Shown here: positions 41,701 through 54,548 of the stretch, piece after piece
Layout: each line of letters starts with the position of its first letter
Position numbering within the stretch: the first letter of the stretch is position 1
Assembly (NCBI GenBank): GCA_004352715.1
Contig: SCFE01000006.1
Span: 2,305,217-2,369,216, forward strand
Length of the DNA: 64,000 nucleotides
Reading direction: 5' to 3'
From: Hofstenia miamia
Lineage: Eukaryota; Xenacoelomorpha; Acoela
Made by a program: the position numbers and the translations under genes
Notes under the pieces: model-generated
What the model was told of the DNA's origin: nothing
What the model saw: the letters and a program-made list of their open reading frames with translations, nothing else
Databases searched by the model: none

Positions 41701-41760
41701 TGCTATACTTTGAATATTATGAGACAATAAGGACTAGATGTGATAATATTGTAGAATCTC
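38756..41760. other. Spacer, no gene seen
   Basis: AT-rich. From about 40.1 kb rightward CpG becomes scarce (about four in 1.65 kb). The string TTTGGCCCCATCCTG at about 41229 has relatives at 43087 and 43760, hinting at copies of one repeat. Confidence 0.4.
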
Positions 41761-41987
41761 GCCAACCTTCCTACTAGTAAGTCTTAGCTTAATTTAGGAG
41801 CTGCTGTGACAATTGGTTCCTCCTTAGATAGTACAGTAGGTGACAGACTCCAATCTCCATCTCTCTTCTTTGAGTTCTATTGTTTAGCCGTTCACTGATT
41901 AAACTATTATCTCATCGACTAACATTGATACGAAACTAACGACTATTATTTTAGATCCCAGACACAAGACAGAGGGTACAAAGTACA

Positions 41988-42545
41988 GGGTATGCTTACC
42001 CGACCTGCAACAAAGCACAAAAGAGGAATCTAAGAACTACGCTACAACGAGTATTTCCATGTGATACTGAAACATCGATAGAGACACCAACCACAATTCA
42101 GATGACTCAGTGTAATGGAATAGTGGGCATGAGTACGATAGTGATAATGTGTGATACCATATGAATTTAATGTATTGATTGTTCTTGTTATCAACAAAGT
42201 TGTCTAATAAAGGAATCTCGCAACCAGGATGCACTAGCTTGTTATGAGTTCGTACATATAATAACCTTACATATAAATAATTACATGCCAACTTAGAGTA
42301 CATGTGAACAATCAATACGGTCATGACAAAAGGAATGAATTGATAGTCCGTCAGTCCACTAGTAATCATATGCGATAAACTCTGTCCAAGATAATACAAA
42401 CAGATCTTGTAATTTCCTAATGTAACTAGATGTAATAGCATAATGTAATAAATATTGTAATACGAACAACGAACGATAGGAAAGCTAATACGAGTAAAAA
42501 CCCCTATTCTTACACCTAACCTATGAGCATCTCGGGTAAGCACCA
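41988..42545. repeat. Inverted repeat bracketing a CpG-normal segment
   Basis: GGGTATGCTTACCCGA at about 41988 and its near inverse TCGGGTAAGCACC at about 42531 enclose roughly 550 bp. This segment, with its flanks (about 41.77-42.83 kb), has ordinary CpG levels between two CpG-poor regions. A 168-codon minus-strand frame (42037-42543) fills the enclosed part but resembles no protein I know. A MITE or part of an LTR is possible. I found no target duplication. Confidence 0.3.
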
Positions 42546-44419
42546 GCTATACACGATGCACCCGTTAACTGGAGTCGTGAACCACCATCTAGAATACCCC
42601 AGAGCTCAAACATTTTAGCTTTCCATTCTATTAAATAAAATAACCTGATACAAAAACGTAAAGTAAATCCAGTAAATTCAATTCATCACCAAAATGATCA
42701 ATTACACAATTTTTATAGTGAAAAATTAACAAACAATCAAATATTTGACTAGTACCTGCTAATTCCAGTTGTTGACAATTTCAAAAGCTTTAAATTTCGT
42801 TCGTCTGCTGATTACGCACTTCTGCCTTAATTAGCAGTTGTGATTTAGGTCTAGTGCCTTTTTGCCAAATCAATTAATATCAAAAATTACTGCATTATAA
42901 ATTTACAAATAACTAATTAATCTTAATCATATGTTTTTACAATTAATATTTTATTTTAATATCCAGTCTTAGTTTCTTCTTCCTTTTTTCTTAATTTGAC
43001 CACATATGATTCAGATTACAATTACGTTACAATATACCATGCAATAATTTGACTAGATTACTGATGCTGGACACTGGGCTGAAAAATGGCCCCATCTTAA
43101 GGTGAAGCAGGGGGTCATGCACTGTGAAATTTTGTGCTACTCTTTAGCTTGCTAGGTATTTGATTTTTGAAACATAAATAACCAACATTTATTGACTTTA
43201 TTTCTATTTTTTTTGTTCATTTATAGACATTTATCAAAATTATGAAAATGGCTATCCTGATTACATAATGCTGGTTGACCTTTAGCATATTTTTTATTCT
43301 GTTAGAGCAAGTCTTTAACAATAATTTGAAGTCATATAAGTTAACACTAGAAAGTTTGATGATTCTGTATCTTAAATTCATGCAAATGTCAGAATTAACC
43401 CATTCAAGTAAAACTAATGAAAGCAAAAGCAAATGAGAGAAAAGTATGAGAAAAACAAAATAAAATAAGCCATTTTTCTATTTAAATTCTCATTACATGA
43501 GGCATTTAAGATTTCCAAAGTGGTCAAATTTGACTGCTTACACTTTCTAGTGTTAAATAAACTGTTTCCTTCTGGTTGCAATGACCAATTAATTTAATTT
43601 TGTTCATCTTTATTATTCAAAAATGGATGACATCATATAAGATTGAAGCCAATTTGATAATTTTTGAAAATGGACAGAAATGTAGTTTAAAGGTGCATCT
43701 TTTGCAATGCAAAAGCTCATTACTTTATCCTTAATATTTCTGAAATTAAAGAGAGGGCAATTTGGCCCCTTCTCAATGTGTTATTGACAATTTATGCCTC
43801 AGTGCATTTTGTGTTAACAAGTTATTGCAGTTCATGTTGATGACAGAGAATTTATCAATTTCCTTTCTTCATAAATGCTTTAATGCGTCTTAAATGTAAA
43901 AATTTGTTGAAACAAGCATGTAAAGTGCTTCTAAGATAATTAAAACTTAATTTGTCATTCATAGCACCTAGGCAACCTGTAATTGTATTCACCAAAGTGC
44001 AATACTCATATAATTTGCAAATAGTAGTATAGAAATATTAATATCATCTATATCAGTTTTTAGCAAAGATTGAATTTCATTAGCTGTTTCTAGAGTTATT
44101 ATTATGAATCAAATTCTCTTTGAAATAATAGCAAAGGTGGTTGAATATGAATTATTTAGATAAATATTTTTCTCTGTGCAATGATTATTATTATCTATAA
44201 ATTGAGATGTGCTCTGTAATTCATGAAAAGGTAACACTGATGCACTTATATGTACATTAAAATAATTTCTGCAATACTGAACTCTGCATCTTTTCCTTAT
44301 CATCCCACTCAGTCGGATTTTACATAGATTTCCAAATGCAAGCCTTGCCTGACTGTGTGCAATTCTATATGACATTCATATTATTATTCAGATTGCAATT
44401 TTTTCAAAACATCTCTTGC

Positions 44420-45110
44420 ATGTCAAATAATGACAAGAATTATTTTCCCTTACAAAAATAAGCTAATGGTTGTCATTTAATGTTGTTTTCTTGATATCAG
44501 TGATATCTCTTTTAACAATTTTGAAGCATGTAATTTTACACTTATTTAGCAAATAATCACTATTGCTTATTACTTTTACAATTGTAAATGGTTCAAATAA
44601 TACAGTTTTACTACCATTTTAATTACTTGCCTCCAGTCTTTTCTCCAATTCTGGTGGTCACTACTCTTTGATAAGTGTTAGGTTGAGTTTCTCTACTGCA
44701 TTGTTCATTTACAGGCTCTACACAGATGTTGTACAATGTGTAGTTTTGGATATATTCATGAGCTCTTGAAATAATTTACTCTCAAATTGCAAGCATCTTT
44801 CAGTGATTATATGAATTGGTGTACTTATTTGCAAAAACCATATTTTCATCGTACATCTAATCTCAGCTGTGATTTGTCTTAACAGAAAAATTCTGCTGTA
44901 CTCCATAAAGTTATCAATAACTAGCAGATATTGATAGCCTTCATCATCCAAAACTAATTTTTCAATGTCAATGTGATTATTGTATTGAATTTGTCTTGCT
45001 AAATGGATAAGGAAGCTTTCATGAGTTGGGATAAAATTTCTCTGATAAACATTGTATCTAGATTCCCTGTGTGAGTACAGTTGTTGAATAATCATTTATA
45101 CATTATGACA
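44420..45110 (-). pseudogene. Ty3/gypsy integrase relic
   Basis: The 125-codon stretch 44718-45095 matches the integrase core of Ty3/gypsy retrotransposons. The region of the first catalytic Asp reads LVLDDEGYQYLLVIDNF and is followed by MEYSRIFLLRQITAE. The region of the second Asp has decayed to ITERCLQFESKLFQELMN, where a D-x-G-x-QF motif is expected. After stops, the frame near 44590-44480 still gives a C-terminal segment (FEPFTIVKVISNSDYLL). Zinc-binding residues are not clear upstream. Changes at normally Arg/Gly positions, together with the near-absence of CG, fit decay through methylated-C deamination. It is downstream, in element order, of the RT relic at 48 kb on the same strand. 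Confidence 0.65.
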
Positions 45111-47899
45111 GTCTGTCACCTCTGGCTTTTGGTAATTTAGATGTCAATGCTGTGGAATTTGCATCCTAGGTTGAAGAGGTTTTCCTAGTCATCTCTCAAA
45201 TTTGTGATACATATTATCAATGTGATTTGGTTACTAGAGAAATTCAACTATGAGTAAGTACTTCTTCATCTACTTAACACTTAGTTGATACAAGTTTTTA
45301 GTACTCAAGTCTGCTTTAGTGAAAACTAGCTCTACTTCACTTAACAGTTAGTTCCAGTTTTGTTCCTTGTTCCTTTCCAGATACAAGATTTAACAATGTA
45401 TAGTCTTCATGTGGATGGGATGTAAATGGAAAAAGTGATGCAGAGCTAAATCTCACAAAATAAAACAACTTCAGCAAAATAACATTCATTTTTCATCATA
45501 GACTTAGTGCAAAAGTATGGTGCTTAGTTTTTAGCTTATTATCCCAAACTTTAAACATACATCATAGTAACTGTTATCCTACTTGCTTTGTCTTAGAAAT
45601 ACTTGGCTTGACCTAACATTTAGTTTACTTTGGGAAACATAAAACTTAAGAGCTTTACAATTTAATACAGTCTTTTTATGTACCTCAGAAGTGTTTGAAG
45701 GTTTACAAGTAACTCTGTAATACAAAATGCAACCACCTATATGTTGATGATTTACAGTAAACTTTTTAATTAGACTAACAATGCTAGCCACAAAAAAGTA
45801 TTTTCTATTTTTAAAGCATTTGCAAATAAAGTATTTGAAATCAAAATTAAATACATGCAATGTTTTCAAAAACATATTTCTGCCTTTATGTGCTTAATCA
45901 ATGAAAGATCAAGAATTCATAACCTCACTTCTATTACAGAGGATTGCTACTACATATAGTAAATAGTTATAGTGCAAACTGAAAGATACCACTTTTGACT
46001 AAGTGTAAGAAATTCCAATCACAATTATATTTAGAAACTTTTAGTTGTAAATTTGTAATCAATTTTGTTGTTAAACAGGTCATAAAAAATATTACAGTAA
46101 AAAAGAGTTTGGCTGAAAAGTTAATTACTTGACTTTTCAGCTAAAGCAAGCCAAAGGAATAATTTGAATATTATGGTGATCATCTGATTGACCAAAATGG
46201 ATTTAGTATATGTGTAAGAATTATTGTGAGAAACCACAGTTGAATATTCATTAGTATTAATAAACTTTTAGTAGAGTTTAGTTCCCTTTCTCTTAATTAC
46301 ATTAACTTGCAAAAGTTAGTAAAATGTTTATGTTTGTTATCAGCTAAATTCTAATTGGCAATGGTAGTGGTGATTTCTCCAGTTAAATTGGATGGTGTAA
46401 TTTAGTATCAAAATAGAAACAGCATTAAATATACAATGACTAATTTTTTAACTCTGCTCTCTGTGTGAAACAAACTACTGATTATTTAATACATAGTTTT
46501 GTCTTACCTATGATCCAACCTTTGTTTTATTGGCAAAAATTATTTTGGAAAACAGTAGTAGCTAGTTAAATAATAATAAATTATACTGCTGCCTAAAAGA
46601 GGCTTGAATCATTGATTGCAATGGAAAGTAAGGCAATAATGTAAATAACAAATATTTAATTAAATGTATAGAAAAACTAGTTATATTGAGTCTGCAATAC
46701 CTCCTTTGCATCTATTGGTTTCACTGTAAGAATTTCATTAATGGTGTTATTGCCTAAAATGAGTGATCAAGAAAAGTCAATATGCAATAATTTATTAATA
46801 ACAAATAAACACACTGAGCAAATGTAATGGAGTTTATTAATTTGTTGTAACCTGTGAATCACCAACAAGATGCTGTTTAAATCAGCAACACTCTCACAAA
46901 GATGACATGAACCTAAAAGTGATACAATTAGTTATATGCATTTAACATGATATATTTAAATATATACAATCATACAGTAATAGCTTAGAGGTGTAGTAAT
47001 GCTGTTCTACATAGCTTGTTGAAATAGATGCTGTCAATCATAGTCATTTCATATGAAATAAGTGCAGTAGGTTGATGGTAGGGGATTTCACAATATTGAC
47101 ATCTGTTAATTAACATTACTTTTTACAGCAATAACTTCAGTTAAGTATGGCCATGAAAGTATTTGAAATCAAATCTGAATCTGAATCTATGTTATATTAG
47201 AATTCAGATTTGAATATGAACTCATAGATTTGAAAATTTGAATTTTGGTACAGTGGCTATTTTTGCATTTAAAATGCTTCTATCTTAGGTTAGTTATATA
47301 GTTGTACTTTAATTGTGTAACATTTTTTCATCTTTATTTGAGGAGGACTCTTGTTTAAATGGGATGTACGCAAAGGTTTTTACAAAATATATCTAAAATC
47401 TATTCAAACTTCAATAACAAATTCAAGATATTTAAACATAAAAACAGGTGTTTGATAAACAAAAGAAACACTAAAATCATACAGTGAAACTATAAGTAAA
47501 CACTAACAGGTCCCTCATTAACCTTTTACATTGTAATCAATTAGATCAGAATTACTGTGTGGCAGATGATTCAAACATTTAAAATTGAACAGGTTGTCTA
47601 ATACTCATTAAGTCAAATGAGGCAATACAAATTCATATAAATATTAATGTACAATTGATATTTAATAGATTTGAAATACTAGTGACAAAATGTTTGTGAC
47701 GCATCAATTGATGCCACAATATGCACAAATTAGTTATATTTGTTACAATAATCAGTTTATAACAATGTTTGAAATTATATAAGTAATAAATGACAGTAAT
47801 TGTAATTTTTTCTAGGATGACATCATATTATTTTATATGGTGTAAACTAAGTATAATAATTACACTCATTGCTGTGTAAAATATTTTACATTATATATT

Positions 47900-48560
47900 A
47901 GACATGCTCAGCACTTGTTGATTACATGGCTAGATTAGGTACTCTTCCCCATTAATGCTTTGACTAGAACATGCTTCAGCTGCTACAGTACTAGCATCAC
48001 AATTTAGGATAAATTGATTGGTATTGTCTGGTGAGCCTAAGGAAGTCATTCTCTTCAATTCATTTTTGTTGTTTGCAATTACTCTTATTTATTCCAATTC
48101 CATACATATGGATGCTTTTTCTTCAGCAACATTAGCACCACTGCTGTCTTCTCTGCTATACTTAATATATTGTGTTCATAATAATTGAAAAATGCCATTA
48201 TTCATTGTAATTCTTTTCTTGTATTAGATGTTGTTATTCTATTTACTATGTCCTTAAATTTTTGGATAATTGAATTTTTCCCTGTCCAATGCATCCTCCT
48301 AGAAATTCCACATTTTCATGCAATATGTGGCATTTCTCATTGTTCCTGAATTGCTTCATTCACTATTAGTGTATCATCAACATAGGCTGATACCACTTCT
48401 TAAACTTTATGATTATTATTTCATCACATAGTGTTGGAATGTCACTAGTGCATTATATATATGCCCATTTATATAATACATGTGGTGTTATAAAGGAAGT
48501 CTTCACTATATCTTTTGGTTCAAATGGCACTTATTGATATATTTACTAAAATATTTACTT
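47900..48560 (-). pseudogene. Ty3/gypsy reverse transcriptase and RNase H relic
   Basis: Minus-strand translation across frames gives RT-RNase H motifs in order. KDIVKTSFITPHVLYKW (about 48515-48465) is the 'K-T-A-F' palm strand. SAYVDDTLIVNEA (about 48394-48355) is the catalytic YVDD. A connection segment reads TRKELQ, then NYYEHNI and LLKKKHPYVW (about 48230-48090). FILNCDAST (about 48013-47985) carries the first RNase H Asp. Stops and frame changes are frequent, so it is dead. The gap of nearly 3 kb to the integrase relic at 44.4-45.1 kb is larger than normal for one element, so later insertions or a second copy are likely. No LTRs or gag could be assigned. Confidence 0.65.
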
Positions 48561-49126
48561 TTTATGGTATCATACAACATGTCATCAATTGCTGGGAGTA
48601 GATATAGTGTGAAATCATGCCTGAAATTATTACATTATATTTCCATAATTATATTTTGTTGTTTTCACATTTAAAAATGTTTAACTTGTATGAATCAAAT
48701 CTTATCTGTAAATTATTTTCAGTGAAATTTTGAGTATAATGTGAAATTAGCTTTTTCCTGACCAAAATGTGAAAGTGTAACACCATTTCTGATAATGACA
48801 TAAAAATATACAGGTTAGTTTCCATCTACAATTTAAATCCAAATAAATAAGTATTGTGATTTGCAACCTAAGCATTAAAAAGGGGACTATTTCACTTTTG
48901 AAAAAGGAAAGCTTAAACACAGAGAAAAGTTGAGTTACTCTATGATTTTAATAATTTATATTTACACTTTAATTTATCTTGCTTCTTACTTATTTTTCCC
49001 CATCAAAAGTAATCTACTTTTAATTACTCAGAAATTTGTGTGAAATCATTTTTATAAATTTTGCTATGCACTACTAAATAAAAGTAGAAATTGTTCTCTT
49101 TCTGTCTTTAGTTGACTATTTGTAGA

Positions 49127-49485
49127 GGTTGGTACTCTAAATGGATGCCAAATTTCTCAAAAAAAATACCAAATATCTCAAAATGGATTCTAATTAAAAA
49201 GGGTGTATAAGGGACAGCAAATATTAGAAAGCTTTTTAAGTGACTTTTTCAACTTAATGAACATAGAATGTATTTTCACTATTTCTGCTCATTTAACAAA
49301 TCTATAAGTACAGAATTTTTGGGCAACAATATTCTGCATGACTTTAAAAAGCAAACTTTAAAAAATCTGTGTCTAAATGGCATTACATAAAAATGATATT
49401 GTACCAATTTAATTGACTAAATGCAATTTGTTGCCTAGCAAAAATAGTATTAGTTTTTCAAAAATTTGGTATTCAAGTACCAACC
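49127..49485. mobile_element. MITE with 9-bp target duplication
   Basis: A 359-bp element whose ends are imperfect inverted repeats of about 35-40 bp. The left end is GGTTGGTACTCTAAATGG; the right end, read inward, is GGTTGGTACTTGAATACC, and both continue into CAAATTT. It is flanked by a perfect 9-bp direct repeat, ATTTGTAGA (49118-49126 and 49486-49494). There is no coding frame inside. A 9-bp duplication with a G-starting end suggests the Mutator-like superfamily, but an 8-bp reading (TTTGTAGA) would also allow hAT. Confidence 0.75.
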
Positions 49486-51429
49486 ATTTGTAGAAACTCC
49501 CCATTTTTTAGTGATTGTCAACTAGTTATGCAAGTTATAATCTACATTACTAAACTAAAACATTTTTTTGAAATTTGCATCACTTAAGCTAATAAAAACT
49601 TAAATTATCTCAGTCTTCTGGGATTGTTGGGAAGCCTATTTTGCAGTATCACAGAATTGATGCCTCAGACTTGGATCTGGTAGTAAAAATAGGTTAAATT
49701 GCTACACATATGAGTTTTTATATGAGAGGCTTGAAACTTGTTCTAAGTGTCTTTGATGTTATTGCACAGTATTACTTTGCTAATTATAAGTAAGGGTAAT
49801 AATCTATGTTGGATGTCAATTTGTAAGTAAGAAATTATAATTATAAATTTATCTAAGTAAAGTAGAATTTATGTATGTGACTTTCAATTAGATTCCTATA
49901 AATGTTTAGCATATAAATTAAAAATAGTGTTGAAGTTTTTGAATAATTGAGGATTTATTTTCTTTGACCTATAATTTTGGATTAACCTAAAAATGGGGTT
50001 TAATCTTTTACTACTCCAAATAAGTAAGTGTTAAACAAACTAATATCCAAAAACAATGTTAAGCAAACTTTCTATAGCTACTGAGCTTGGTTGAGAGACT
50101 GTATAAAAATCTTTTTTTAGCTCTGTTTTTGAATTAATTAAGCATACTAAAAGTCTTACAGATAAGGTCTTATGTACACAAAACAAAACTTCTCAGAAAC
50201 AAATAAAATAGATTTAAGCATGATGTAAAATAATTCTAAAAATAGAAATTGAAGGAAGTACACTAAACTGTAGTAATATATACTCTATGTTTTTGTGCAA
50301 ACTTTGTATTTATCACATGATGACCACATCAAGTGAAATAAAAGACATGAAAATAGTAAATTTTCCTAAACTCCATAGCTCAATCAAGACACCATAGACA
50401 AATCATAGTATTATAATGTTTTGTAACAAACTAAGTAAACCAAAAGTATAACATACCATTTCTCATACAACCCAAACAAAATGGTTTCTAAAGTAGTTAG
50501 GGATAAGCTAATAAACACTAAATTCTAAAATTAGAGTAACAAGCTAAAAGTTTAAGCACATGTACTAATTTAGATGGACTAAAGTATTGTAAACTGTAGC
50601 AACCTAAATATATGTTGTTGTGCAGATTTTGTTTTCATCTTACAGACTCCATATGGCAGCTACCTTCTCATTTCAAATGCTCTCAGAGAATTAAGGGACA
50701 AAACTCAACAGAAACAAATAAGAGAATTATTGTGATGATTTATTGTATAGTTATTTTTATGTGAAATTCTGCTCCTGAGTTTGAAAAGGGCATTAGAGTA
50801 ACACATCCCTAGAAATTCCAATGTAAATTAGAAAAATCAAATATAGACAACATTTGTCTAGAGGAAGAGCTTCTATTTTGTATTTTAATTATGACAATAA
50901 ATTATGAATAATTCAGTGCCAATATACTAACAATTGCTGATGCAAAAATGAGAACACATAGAGACCAGAAAAATTATGTATGAATTAGTAAAAGATATGA
51001 CTTGATAATCTAAGCAAAATAATGCAATGTGTATTTTACAAAATGTGACATGACAACTATTTTATGAAATTCTCACAGTAGGAGATGTGCCACTAGAATT
51101 GTGAAGGGATGTATAGGAAGTTTTATATTAAAAGTTTACAATGTGATTCCACTTTTTCATACACTTGCAAAACAAAGTTATAAAACTTCTAATTCATTGT
51201 TATGCAGACTTACATTATTTTGTAAGTCATGGTAGTAATCTCTTATGCATTGTTGCAAATAATTGACAACATTTTAAATATTATTAATTTGAAAAATGAA
51301 TTATATGAAATACATCCATATTAGTCACTGTTTTTTTAATTATATACAGAGTTATTTACTAGATGAGCATAAAATAAAGATGTGGAAATTTTGAGTGAAA
51401 ATGCTTGCAACAGACAAATGTTTAAATCT

Positions 51430-51436
51430 CCAAGAG

Positions 51437-51476
<40 letters not shown>

Positions 51477-51606
51477 CTCCTGAAGAGNNNNNNNNNNNNN
51501 NNNNNNNNNNNNNNNNNNNNNNNNNNNNNNNNNNNNNNNNNNNNNNNNNNNNNNNNNNNNNNNNNNNNNNNNNNNNNNNATATATATATATAATTCTCCT
51601 GAAGAG
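51430..51606. repeat. (TA)n with an assembly gap
   Basis: (TA)n at about 51440-51471 is followed by AATTCTCCTGAAGAG and 92 Ns (51488-51579). (TA)n and the same AATTCTCCTGAAGAG then reappear after the gap, again an unmerged overlap at a simple repeat. Confidence 0.85.
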
Positions 51607-52909
51607 TGAGAATCTAAAGAAATACAGTGGAATTTGGCATAGAGTATATTTCCCTACTTTACAATGAATCATTATGAGAAAATGATGTTGCTTATTGTAT
51701 GCTACTCAGTACACTAATAATTACAACATTCTAACTGGGAATCATCAATATATTAGTTATAAACTTAGTTAAAGAAGCTAAAGATCTTCTACACCTGCTT
51801 AAGAGATATTTCAGAAAAAGTAAAATTTAAGGTTAGAAAAAGTAAGATAAAATTAAGAATGTGCAGAGTCTTCAAGTTTTCATAGTCCATATCAATGCAA
51901 AGTAACACAAGGTCATCATGTTATTTTCTGTCTATAATGTCAATCTATATTCTTTGGATCATCAACCTTAGAATATATTGCATTCTTCTTGTACAGATGG
52001 GCATTGTAATTTTAGAAATGCACATTCTTTGGACACCCTTTACCAATTATGTTCTACAGAGTTCATTAACATCTATTTAACACTATTAAATATATTCTTG
52101 AGTTACTACATGTCTTTATCTAACTAGGGATTTTGGATAATTACAAATTGGAAATTTGGATTTGCATATTTCAACTAACACACTTTGATATACTATTTGT
52201 CTATGGCTATTGACCCAATTACTTTCATTATATATCAAAGATATTGCACTTATATGATCCACATGAAACTAACATTTGTTTTTCAGGTACACTACAAGAT
52301 TCCAAAGAAAATTTCAACATTCACACTTTGAATATAGCAGTCTATATTAATTATTAGAGCAGATAGGTTTGGAGACCTATTTCTCCAATTTTTACACAAA
52401 GAGTAGTACAATGAGAAACATTTGTGAATTTCATGATTTTGTTTGGTTAGACAATTTCAATAGCAAAAATGTAATCAATAAAGCTCATACTTAATGATGA
52501 ATATTTGGTGTGCATGAATTGATGTACCTCAATAAATATCTTTTAAAAGTGTAGCCCCTATACATTATTTAATTAGTGGAATAATGTGAAATGCATTATT
52601 TAAAAATTTTGTAAGTATAAATATTTTGCATACATAAAGTTATTCATTGTTCTATTATGTAGATATTCAATGAGATGAGGTTTTTATTGTCCTTGAGCAC
52701 ACTCCTGTTTATTTTGGAATCAAATCCATATTAAAGACAACATTTAAAATTTTATGGAAATGTGAATATTCTGTACATTCTGAATTTGATCTTACTTTTA
52801 TGAATTTGATATTGCTTTTTCTGAAATTGATAATATATTTTCTGAAATATAGCTTGAAAAGGTATAGTATTTGAAACAGTGGAAATCATTGATTAACTAG
52901 CCCAGAGCA

Positions 52910-53120
52910 GGGATTTTGAGTACTTGGTATGTTAAGAACTCAAACTCAAATAAGCTTGCAAAACTTGATTGGAAAAATTGGAAAATGTTTTTTACTCTAA
53001 AAAACTCGGAATTAGAAAAAAACTTGATTGAACTCAGAATTTCATTTAAAAAATTACTTGAACTTGAACATGAAATGTAAAATCTTGAACTCAGCCCAAG
53101 TAGCTCAAACTTGATTTGAA
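52910..53120. repeat. Dispersed AACTTGA repeat, CpG-poor copy
   Basis: Reiterated strings such as GAACTCAAACTCAAA, AAACTTGATTG and CTTGAACTTGAAC. This is the counterpart of the 37.4-37.8 kb array, but with CA where that copy has CG. Confidence 0.5.
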
Positions 53121-54185
53121 AACCCTGAGACCAGCTTAGAGGACATGTAGTGTCAATTGGCAAAGCTGAAGCTATTTTTATTCATATTCATTTGGTCATA
53201 TTTCATCTCAGACTTTGCATTGTGGTAAATTGCACAACTTGTGCAATGCACTAAATTTTTTATAATTTGCAACTTTAAGGTTGTTGCTTTTTTGAATTAT
53301 CAACTGTGTAAATTAGTAAAGATTGAAAAGTACATTAATGAGTCTCAATTGCAAGTGCTGAAATATCCTTTATTATTAATTAAATATTTCCTCCTACTAC
53401 ATTATTTATATTCTTATCAGGTTTTCAATTAATTTTTTGCTTGCCTAGTTTAGGCTCAGCATTGTTAGCTTAGGTACATGAATAGGGAAATAAGATTTTT
53501 TATTATGTCATGTTATTTTTAAAATTATATTTATTGCCTACAGTAAAAATACATTGGCTAATTTCATTCAATAGATGTAAGCAATGTTAAGTATTCATTT
53601 TGTTGGGAAAAATCTGTCTGGTGTGGCATTATGCAGGTTTGACTCCTGCTGAGTCCTTTAAATACCATTTATATACATTTATATAGTCATATTAAGTCAG
53701 CATCACAAATATGATGCTTGTTCATACGTTTTTTAACTGATATCAACTTTATATAAACTGACAAATATATTTTTGCAATGTTGCCTGATCCCTGAATGTA
53801 TAATCCTATTATCCACTTGAAAGTGGGTTTATCATATGATAGAACCCAACTCTCACTCTTTGTATCCAGGATATTCAAGCAGTTTATAAATATGCATTGG
53901 ATGCATTGACTAACAGTGTCTCCACAAAACTAGTTGTGGTTGTACCAGATTTTTCAAAATTGAACTTCAATCTAAATCTGAACTATTTAGCTGCAATGGT
54001 GGAATAATCTTTTTCATAATCATGAAACTCTAACATTTATTTAATATTGGTCTTAAATAGAGGGTATCTACTGTTAGTGCCACATATTCTGTTATGACAA
54101 TGGTAGTAAGTTGTGTCTAAAAATTATAATTTTTGCAATAATTCATTTGTACAAATGTGTAAAGGCCCATTTCCAACTAAATTAC

Positions 54186-54521
54186 CAATTTCGCAATATT
54201 TTGCATAAATCAATACTTAATTTAATTAAAACAAGAATTACTTGTTTGAGTTATTATACTCCATTAAAATTAAATTTCTTTACTATTTGACAATTCTATA
54301 ATTATAGGGCGCCGCCATTTCAGACGTTTTATCCTTTTGATTTTTTGAGGGACACCACCGATATAGTACGAAACGAGCGATTAGTAATTTAGAAAGTATT
54401 ACACATTGAAAATTGAATCCTAAAATCTGGAGCGAAGGTATAGAAGAAGTGCACCTGGGCAAATTAACACTAATATAGAGTAAAACTGCACTAAAATACA
54501 TAAAAGTTTAAAATATTCTAT
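54186..54521. other. CpG-bearing flank of the LINE
   Basis: CG steps reappear abruptly here. On the minus strand CGTCTGAAATGGCGGCGCCC (about 54325-54306) looks like an initiation site, but the frame stops after 11 codons unless it is spliced, so no gene is called. Confidence 0.3.
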
Positions 54522-54548
54522 AATAATAATAATAATAAAAGACTATTC

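Larger units (their letters stand above)
42841..54185. other. CpG-depleted block
   Basis: Reading line by line I find CG at only about 43025, 43885, 44313, 44850, 47369, 47700, 53007 and 53727. GC steps, and plenty of TG and CA, remain. No intact gene is seen. The block contains a decayed Ty3/gypsy pol gene, a MITE, a copy of the AACTTGA repeat and one 92-N gap. Ordinary CpG density resumes at about 54.19 kb on the right and below about 42.83 kb on the left. Confidence 0.85.

Noticed and set aside
42037-42543. A 168-codon minus-strand frame as a gene
   Set aside because: It has no known domain and lies between inverted repeats. Codon content looks like non-coding AT-rich DNA.
44109-44375. 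A minus-strand frame downstream of the integrase relic as an env gene
   Set aside because: There is no signal, fusion or membrane pattern to support it, only position.
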